From NCBI GenBank assembly GCA_964016885.1, contig OZ024742.1:360573436-360637435 (forward strand): a stretch of 64,000 bases of DNA. The letters run 5' to 3'. Shown piece by piece: positions 58,001 through 64,000 of this stretch (position 1 is the stretch's first letter; each line of letters begins with the position of its first letter). The notes under the pieces are model-generated. The model made no database searches. It had not been told where the DNA came from and worked only from the letters and a program-made list of their open reading frames with translations. The stretch comes from Eledone cirrhosa (lineage: Eukaryota > Mollusca > Cephalopoda > Octopoda > Eledonidae). Made by a program: the position numbers and the translations under genes.

Positions 58001-61000
58001 AGGGGGAAGAAGAGATAGTTCTAGAGAGTGGGGGGAAGAAGAGATAGTTCTAGAGAGGGGGGGGGGAATAAGAGATAGTTCTAGAGAGAGGGGGAAAAGA
58101 GATAGTTCTAGAGGGAGGGGTAAAAGAGATAGTTCTAGAGAGAGGGGGGAAGTAGATATAGTTCTAGAGAGAGGGGGAAGAAGAGATAATTCTAGAGAGA
58201 GGGGGGAAGTAGATATAGTTCCAGATAGAGAGGGGGAAAAGAAATAGTTCTAGAGAGAGGGGGGAAGAAGAGATAGTTCTATAGAGAGGGGGAAGAAGAG
58301 ATAGTTCTAGAGAGAGGGGTGAAGAAGAGATAGTTCTAGAGAGAGGGGGATGAAGAGATAGTTCTAGAGAGAGGAGGGGAAGAAGAGATCGTTCTAGAGA
58401 GAGGGGGAAGAAGAGATAGTTCTAGAGAGTGGGGGAAAGAAGAGATAGTTGTAGAGAGGGGGGGGGGAATAAGAGATAGTTCTAGAGAGAGGGGTAAAAG
58501 AGATAGTTCTAGAGAGAGGGGGGAAGTAGATATAGTTCTAGAGGGAGGGGGAAGAAGAGATAATTCTAGAGAGAGGGGGGAAGTAGATATAGTTCCAGAT
58601 AGAGAGGGGGAAAAGAAATAGTTGTAGAGAGATGGGGGAAGAAGAGATAGTTCTAGAGAGAGGCGGAAGAAGAGATAGTTCTAGAGAGAGGGGTGAAGAA
58701 GAGATAGTTCTAGAGAGAGGGGGATGAAGAGATAGTTCTAGAGAGAGGAGGGGAAGAAGAGATAGTTCTAGAGAGGGGGGGGGGATAAGAGATAGTTCTA
58801 GAGAGAGGGGGAAAAGAGATAGTTCTAGAGAGAGGGGGAACAAGAGATAGTTCTAGAGGGAGAGGGGAAGTAGATATAGGTCCAGAGAGAGAGGGGGAAA
58901 AGAAATAGTTCTAAAGAGAGGGGGGAAGAAGAGATAGTTGTAGAGAGAGGGGGAAGAGGAGATAGTTCTAGAGAGAGGGGTGAAGAAGAGATAGTTCGAT
59001 AGAGAGGGTGAAAGAAGAGATAGTTCTAGAGAGAGGGGGTAAGAAGAGATAGTTCTAGAGAGAGGGGGAAGAAGATATAGTTCTAGAGAGAGGGGTGTAG
59101 AAGAGACAGTTCTAGAGAGAGGAGAGAAGAAGAGATAGTTCTAGAGAGAGGGGGAAGAAGAGATAGTTCTAGGGAGAGGGGGGAAGAAGAGATAGTTCTA
59201 GAGGGAGTGGGAAGAAGAGATAGTTCTAGAGAGAGTGGGAAGAAGAGATAGTTCTAGAGAGAGGGGGGAAGAAGAGATAGTTCTAGAGAGAGGGGGGAAG
59301 AAGAGATAGTTATATAGAGAGGGGAGAAGGAGAGATAGTTCTAGATGGAACGGGAAGGAGACATAGTTCTAGAGGGAGGGGGAGGGAGTAGAGATAGTTC
59401 TATAGAGAGGAGGAACAAGAGATAGTTCTAGAGAGAAAGAGAGTAGAAGAGATAGTTCTAGAGAGAGGGGGGATGTAGATATAGTCCCAGAGAGAGAGGG
59501 TAAAAGAGATAATTCTAGAGAGAGGTGGAAGAAGAGATAGTTCTAGAGACAGGTGAAAGAAGAGATAGTTCTAGAGAGAGGGGGATAAGAGATAGTTCTA
59601 GAGAGAGGGGGAAGAAGAGATAGTTCTAGAGAGAGGGGGAAAAGAGTTAATTCTAGAGAGGGGGATGAAGAGATAGTTCTAGAGAGAGGGGGAACAAGAG
59701 ATAGTTCTAGAGAGAGGGGGAAGAAGAGATAGTTCTAGAGAGAGGGGGAGAAGTGATAGTTCTAGAGAGAGGGGGAGAAGAACATATAGTTCTAGAGAGG
59801 GGGGAATAAGAGATAGTTATATAGAGGGGATGAAGAGATAGTTCTAGAGAGAGGGGGAAGAAGCGATAGTTCTAGAGAGAGGGGGAACAAGAGATAGTTC
59901 TAGAGAGAGGGGGGAAGAAGAGATAGTTCTAGAGAGGGGGGGGGGAATAAGAGATAGTTCTAGAGAGAGGGCGAAAAGAGATAGTTCTAGAGAGAGGGGG
60001 AAGAAGTGATAGTTCTAGAGAGAGGGGGAAGAAGAGATAGTTCTAGAGAGATGGGGAAGAAGAGATAGTTCTAGAGAGAGGGGTAAAAGTGATAGTTCTA
60101 GAGAGAGGGGGGAAGTAGATATAGTTCTAGGAAGGGGGTAAGAAGAGATAGTTCTAGAGAGAGGGGGAAGAAGAGATAATTCTAGAGAGGGGGGAAGAAG
60201 AGATAGTTCTAGAGAGAGGGGGATAAAGAGATAGTTCTAGAGAGAGAGGGGAAGCAGATATAGTTCCAGAGAGAGAGGGGGAAAAGAAATAGTTCTAAAG
60301 AGAGGGGGGAAGAAGAGATAGTTGTAGAGAGAGGGGGAAGAAGAGATAGTTCTAGAGAGAGGAGTGAAGAAGAGATAGTTCTAGAGAGAGGGGGGAAGAA
60401 GAGATAGTTCTAGAGAGAAGAAGAGATAGTTCTAGAGAGAGGGGTGAAGAAGAGATAGTTCTAGAGAGGGGCGTAGAAGAGATAGTTCTAGAGAGAGAGG
60501 GTAGAAGAGATAGTTCTAGAGAGAGGGGGAAGAAGAGATAGTTCTATTGAGTGAGGGAAGAAGAGAGTGTTCTAGAGAAAGAGGGAAGAGATAGTTCTAG
60601 AGAGAGGGGGAAGAAGAGATAGTACTAGAGAGATGGGGGTGGGGAAGAAGAGATAGTTCTAGAGAGAGGGGGTAAGAAGAGATAGTTCTAGAGAGAGGGG
60701 GAAGAAGATATAGTTCTAGAGAGAGGGTGGGCGGAGAAGATATAGTTCTAGAGAGAGGGGTGTAGAAGAGACAGTTCTAGAGAGAGGAGAGAAGAAGAGA
60801 TAGTTCTAGAGAGAGGGGGAAGAAGAGATAGTTCTAGAGAGAGCGGGATAGAAGAGATAGTTCTAGAGAGAGGGGGAAGAAGAGATAGTTCTAGAGAGAG
60901 GAGGGAAGAAGAGATAGTTCTAGAGAGAGTGGGAAGAAGAGATAGTTCTAGAGAGAGGGGGAAGAAGAGATAGTTCTAGAGAGAGGGGGGAAGAAGAGAT

Positions 61001-61073
61001 AGTTCTAGAGAGAGGGGGGAAGAAGAGATAGTTATAGAGAGAGGGCAGAAGAAGAGATAGTTCTAGATGGAAC

Positions 61074-61108
61074 GGGAAGGAGACATAGTTCTAGAGGGAG
61101 GGGGAGGG
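61074..61108 (+). other. Candidate long-loop G-quadruplex in the GAACGGGAAG marker
   Basis: GGG at 61074-61076 is followed, after a 19-base loop, by GGGAGGGGGAGGG at 61096-61108. That gives four tracts of three or more Gs, three of them separated by single As. Ordinary monomers put their G tracts 28 bp apart, too far for a standard quadruplex, so this marker is the best local candidate. It recurs with each of the GAACGGGAAG copies listed above. Folding is inferred, not shown. Confidence 0.5.
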
Positions 61109-63179
61109 AGTAGAGATAGTTCTAGAGAGAGGAGGAACAAGAGATAGTTCTAGAGAGAAAGAGAGAAGAAGAGATAGTTCTAGAGAGAGGGGGGATGTAG
61201 ATATAGTTCCAGAGAGAGAGGGTAAAAGAGATAATTCTAGAGAGAGGGGGAAGAAGAGATAGTTCTAGAGACAGGGGAAAGAAGAGATAGTTCTAGAGGA
61301 AGGGGGATAAGAGATAGTTCTAGAGAGAGGGGGAAGAAGAGATAGTTCTAGAGAGAGGGGGAAAAGAGTTAGTTCTAGAGAGGGGGATGAAGAGATAGTT
61401 CTAGAGAGAGGGGGAACAAGAGATAGTTCTAGAGTGAGGGGGAAGAAGAGATAGTTCTAGAGAGAGGGGGAGAAGTGATAGTTCTAGAGAGAGGGGGAGA
61501 AGAACATATAGTTCTAGAGATGGGGGAATAAGAGATAGTTATATAGAGGGGGGTAAGAAGAGATAGTTCTAGAGAGAGGGGTAAAAGAGATAGTTCTATA
61601 GAGAGGGGGGAAGTAGATATAGTTCTAGAGAGAGGGGGAAGAAGAGATAGTTCTAGAGAGAATGGGAAGAAGAGATAATTCTAGAGAGAGGGGGAAGAAG
61701 AGATAGTTCTAGAGAGAGGGGGAAGAAGAGATAGTTCTAGAGAGAGGGGGGAAGAAGAGATAGTTCTACAGAGAAAGGTAGGGAGAAGAGATAGTTATAT
61801 ATAGAGGGGGGGGGGAGAAGAGATAGTTCTAGAGAGAGTGGGGAAGAAGAGATAGTTGTAGAGAGAGGGGGGGAAGAAGAGATAGTTCTAGAGACAGGGG
61901 GAAGAAGCGATATTTCTAGCGAGAGAGGGGAGAAGAGATAGTTCTATAGAGAGGGGAGTGAGAGATAATTCTAGAGAGAGGGGGAAGAACAGATAGTTCT
62001 AGAGAGAAGGGGAAGAGGAGATAGTTCTAGAGCGAGGTGGGAAGAAGAGATAGTTCTAAAGAGAGGGGGAAGAAGAGATAGTTCTAGAGAGAGGGGAAAG
62101 AAGAGATAGTTCTAGAGAGAGTGGGGAAGAAGAGATAGTTCTAGCGAGAGTGGGGAAGAAGAGATAGTTCTAGAGAGAGGTGGGAAGAAGAGATAGTTCT
62201 AGAGAGTGGGGGGAAGAAGAGATAGTTGTAGAGAGGGGGGGCGGAATAAGAGATAGTTCTAGAGAGAGGGGGAAAAGTGATAGTTCTAGAGGGAGGGGTA
62301 AAAGAGATAGTTCTAGAGAGAGGGGGGGAAGTAGATATAGTTCTAGAGAGAGGGGAAAGAAGAGATAATTCTAGAGAGAGGGGGGAAGTAGATATAGTTC
62401 CAGATAGAGAGGGGGAAAAGAAATAGTTCTAGAGAGAGGGGGGAAGAAGAGATAGTTCTAGAGAGAGGGGGAAGAAGAGATAGTCCTAGAGAGAGGGGTG
62501 AAGAAGAAATAGTTCTAGAGAGAGGGGGAAGAAGAGATAGTTCTAGAGAGAGGGGGGGAAGAAGAGATAGTTCTAGAGAGGGGGGGGGGGATAAGAGATA
62601 GTTCTAGAGAGGGGGGGGGGGGAATAAGAGATAGTTCTAGAGAGAGGGGGAAAAGAGGTAGTTCTAGAGAGAGGGGGAACAAGAGATAGTTCTAGAGAGA
62701 GAGGGGAAGTAGATATAGGTCCAGAGAGAGAGGGGGAAAAGAAATAGTTCTAAAGAGAGGGGGGAAGAAGAGATAGTTGTAGAGAGAGGGGGAAGAAGAG
62801 ATAGTTCTAGAGATAGGGGTGAAGAAGAGATAGTTCTAGAGAGAGGGGGGAAGAAGAGATAGTTCTAGAGAGAAGAAGAGATAGTTCTAGAGAGAGGGTT
62901 GAAGAAGAGATAGTTCTAGAGAGAGGGGGAAAAAGAGATAGTTCTAGAGAGAGAGGAGAAGCAGATATAGTTCCAGAGAGAGAGGGGTAAAAGAAATAGT
63001 TCTAAAGAGAGGGGGGAAGAAGAGATAGTTGTAGAGAGAGGGGTGAAGAAGGGATAGTTCTAGAGAGAGGGGGGAAGAAGAGATAGTTCTAGAGAGAAGA
63101 AGAGATAGTTCTAGAGAGAGGGGTGAAGAAGAGATAGTTCTAGAGAGGGGGGTAGAAGAGATAGTTCTAGAGAAAGAGG

Positions 63180-63625
63180 GAAGAAGAGATAGTTCTAGAG
63201 AGAGGGGGGAAGAAGAGATAGTTCTATTGAGTGAGGGAAGAAGAGAGTGTTCTAGAGAAAGAGGGAAGAGATAGTTCTAGAGAGAGGGGGAAGAAGAGAT
63301 AGTACTAGAGAGATGGGGGTGGGGAAGAAGAGATAGTTCTAGAGAGAGGGGGTAAGAAGAGATAGTTCTAGAGAGAGAGGGAAGAAGACATAGTTCTAGA
63401 GAGAGGGGGGAAGAAGAGATAGTTCTATTGAGTGAGGGAAGAAGAGAGTGTTCTAGAGAAAGAGGGAAGAGATAGTTCTAGAGAGAGGGGGAAGAAGAGA
63501 TAGTACTAGAGAGATGGGGGTGGGGAAGAAGAGATAGTTCTAGAGAGAGGGGGTAAGAAGAGATAGTTCTAGAGAGAGGGGGAAGAAGATATAGTTCTAG
63601 AGAGAGGGGGGGCGGAGAAGATATA
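63180..63625 (+). repeat. 201-bp local tandem duplication
   Basis: TTCTATTGAGTGAGGG starts at 63222 and again at 63423. The following AGTGTTC, AAAGAGGG, GTACTAG and GATGGGGGTGGGG variants appear in the same order, 201 bp apart. The equivalent part of the previous HOR copy (near 60543-60700) has a single set. The two copies look identical over the run I compared. Confidence 0.85.
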
Positions 63626-63739
63626 GTTCTAGAGAGAGGGGTGTAGAAGAGACAGTTCTAGAGAGAGGAGAGAAGAAGAGATAGTTCTAGAGAGAAGGGG
63701 AAGAAGAGATAGTTCTAGAGAGAGCGGGATAGAAGAGAT

Positions 63740-63823
63740 AGTTCTAGAGAGAGGGGGAAGAAGAGATAGTTCTAGAGAGAGGGGGAAGAAGAGATAGTTC
63801 TAGAGAGAGGGGGAAGAAGAGAT
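63740..63823 (+). repeat. Reference stretch: three clean 28-bp monomers
   Basis: Three consecutive identical monomers start at 63740, 63768 and 63796. Each holds 7 bases that interrupt the purines (T-A-G-T-T-C-T, counting across the junction) and then 21 uninterrupted purines. Each contains a TCTAGA palindrome (an XbaI site), no CG dinucleotide and one C on this strand. This is the commonest form across the window and serves as the consensus against which variants are described here. Confidence 0.95.
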
Positions 63824-64000
63824 ATTTCTAGAGAGAGGGGGAAGAAGAGATAGTTCTAGAGAGAGGGGGGAAGAAGAGATAGTTCTAGAGAGAGGGGGGA
63901 AGAAGAGATAGTTCTAGAGAGAGGGGAGAAGAAGAGATAGTTCTAGATGGAACGGGAAGGAGACATAGTTCTAGAGGGAGGGGGAGGGAGTAGAGATAGT

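Larger units (their letters stand above)
2321..61800 (+). repeat. AT-rich marker pair AAAGGTAGGG plus TTATATATA, 23 copies
   Basis: This monomer pair holds the longest non-purine run in the array (TAGTTATATATA). AAAGGT starts at 2321, 2831, 5951, 10052, 14152, 17035, 18554, 19674, 21990, 22329, 24542, 26786, 27772, 30471, 33448, 36258, 40391, 44115, 46737, 49149, 56355, 57575 and 61774. The downstream bases split it into types: TATATCG at 2.3 and 2.8 kb, TATAAAG from 5.9 to 40.4 kb (with TATAAAAAG at 24.5 kb), and TATAGAG from 36.2 kb onwards. A few HOR units have lost the pair, for example near 29.5 and 39.1 kb. Confidence 0.88.
37663..63960 (+). repeat. Right-family marker GAACGGGAAG, 10 copies
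   Basis: The marker lies in a TTCTAGATGGAACGGGAAGG monomer and is followed by a GGGAGGGGGAGGG monomer. Starts of GAACGG: 37663, 42952, 45576, 47986, 53075, 55985, 56869, 59348, 61070, 63950. The four copies up to 47986 read AAGGAAACATAG; the later ones that I read (53075 on) have AAGGAGACATAG. So the marker itself splits into an earlier and a later subtype along the window. None occurs left of 37.6 kb. Confidence 0.9.
1..64000 (+). repeat. 28-bp purine-rich satellite array filling the whole window
   Basis: Every part of the window resolves into head-to-tail monomers of about 28 bp, recognisable by the TTCTAG core followed by a GA run, a G tract and GAAGAAGAGAT. At this length the window holds very roughly 2,200 monomers. 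No inversion and no unique stretch of even 100 bases was seen, so there is no gene-free gap to describe separately: everything is repeat. The clean monomer is 82% purine on this strand and 46% G+C, with one C. Common variants change the core (TTCTATAG, TTCCAG, TTGTAG, TTCTTG), the G tract (4 to 14 Gs) or the purine tail (AAAAGAG, AAGTAGAT, AATAAGAG). Both ends of the window lie inside the array, so its true size is larger. Such arrays are typical of eukaryotic heterochromatin or subtelomeres; that location is inference. I do not recognise the family by name. Confidence 0.97.
54540..64000 (+). repeat. Right-hand HOR family, offsets about 4.2 to 5.1 kb
   Basis: GAACATATAG at 54783 and 59781 (4,998 bp), GCAGATATAG near 55252 and 60252 (about 5,000 bp) and GTACTAG near 55622 and 60622 (about 5,000 bp) align the first 1.5 kb of two copies. 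Farther on the offset falls: GAACGGGAAG at 56869 matches 61070 (4,201 bp), and GAGTGGGGGG at 58026 matches 62204 (4,178 bp). Copy 1 therefore holds about 0.9 kb more, lying between two GAACGGGAAG markers at 55985 and 56869. The window ends inside the next replay of the GAACGGGAAG region (63950). Confidence 0.8.

Noticed and set aside
58538..58843. - strand open frame of 101 codons in the right-hand family
   Set aside because: It has a TTG start and a repeat-derived LELSLLP and LSRTISS sequence, as in the left half. It is open only because 29- to 33-bp monomers shift the frame past the TAG in each core.
1..64000. CRISPR array (direct repeats of about 28 bp)
   Set aside because: The repeats abut one another with no unique spacers. 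The differences between monomers are point changes or tract-length changes and are themselves repeated in HOR order. No cas-like gene is present.
1..64000. Telomeric repeat
   Set aside because: The unit is 28 bp with a TTCTAG core. No run of TTAGGG, TTTAGGG, TTAGG or a similar short telomere unit was seen. A subtelomeric position remains possible but is not shown.
1..64000. Transposon, tRNA, rRNA or unique gene islands inside the array
   Set aside because: I looked for interruptions of the monomer pattern and found none longer than one variant monomer. The most diverged pieces (AAGAAACTATAG, GAACGGGAAG, TTATATATA) still keep the monomer frame and recur with the HORs.
1..64000. Synthetic or low-quality sequence
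   Set aside because: The ordered, shared and private variants of the HOR copies form a consistent descent pattern that random error would not give. Assembly over- or under-duplication of near-identical units (especially 6921-14885) cannot be excluded without reads.

Overview
The whole 64,000-base window is one uninterrupted tandem array of a purine-rich satellite (minisatellite). I see no gene, RNA gene, transposon or unique sequence in it. The basic unit is 28 bp; a clean example is 63740-63767. It has a TTCTAG core, a short GA run, five Gs, then GAAGAAGAGAT. Length variants of about 22 to 33 bp occur throughout. The clean monomer is 11 A, 12 G, 4 T and 1 C, so the + strand is about 82% purine and C is almost confined to the - strand. 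All monomers face the same way, and the array runs off both ends of the window. This points to a eukaryotic heterochromatic, subtelomeric or pericentromeric satellite, or a very large minisatellite. The species, chromosome and even kingdom cannot be told from the sequence.

Above the monomer there is strong multi-scale order. Diagnostic variant monomers recur in fixed order and define successive, partly nested higher-order repeat (HOR) blocks with different periods. These are: 1-2285 (1,089 bp), 2050-3005 (510 bp), 2880-14885 (4,101 bp, nearly three copies), 14885-18440 (about 2.16 kb), 18440-20690 (1,120 bp), 20690-22330 (mosaic), 22330-27520 (about 2.2 kb), 27430-32830 (2,699 bp), 31450-46290 (a large 6.95 to 7.9 kb unit), 43070-49560 (2.4 to 2.6 kb) and 49560-64000 (a right-hand family with offsets of about 4.2 to 5.1 kb and a private 1,220-bp duplication). 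Block edges are good to a few monomers at best, because all blocks share the same monomer.

Two HOR families are visible. One marker monomer (AAGAAACTATAG) occurs 25 times from 3123 to 49382 and then stops. Another (GAACGGGAAG) first appears at 37663 and occurs 10 times up to 63950. The two coexist only between about 37 and 50 kb, which looks like a zone where neighbouring HOR families were mixed by unequal exchange. Several block junctions lie inside matching monomers, as unequal crossing over or break-induced copying would leave them.

The only open frames are repeat translations that start at TTG or GTG and move through all three frames, because 28 is not a multiple of 3. I do not annotate them as genes. 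The more interesting possibilities are structural or RNA-level: a 21-nt purine tract in every monomer (triplex or R-loop potential), a - strand that reads as serial polypyrimidine tract plus AG, a + strand dense in GAAGAA, and almost complete absence of CG and CHG cytosines in the clean monomer.
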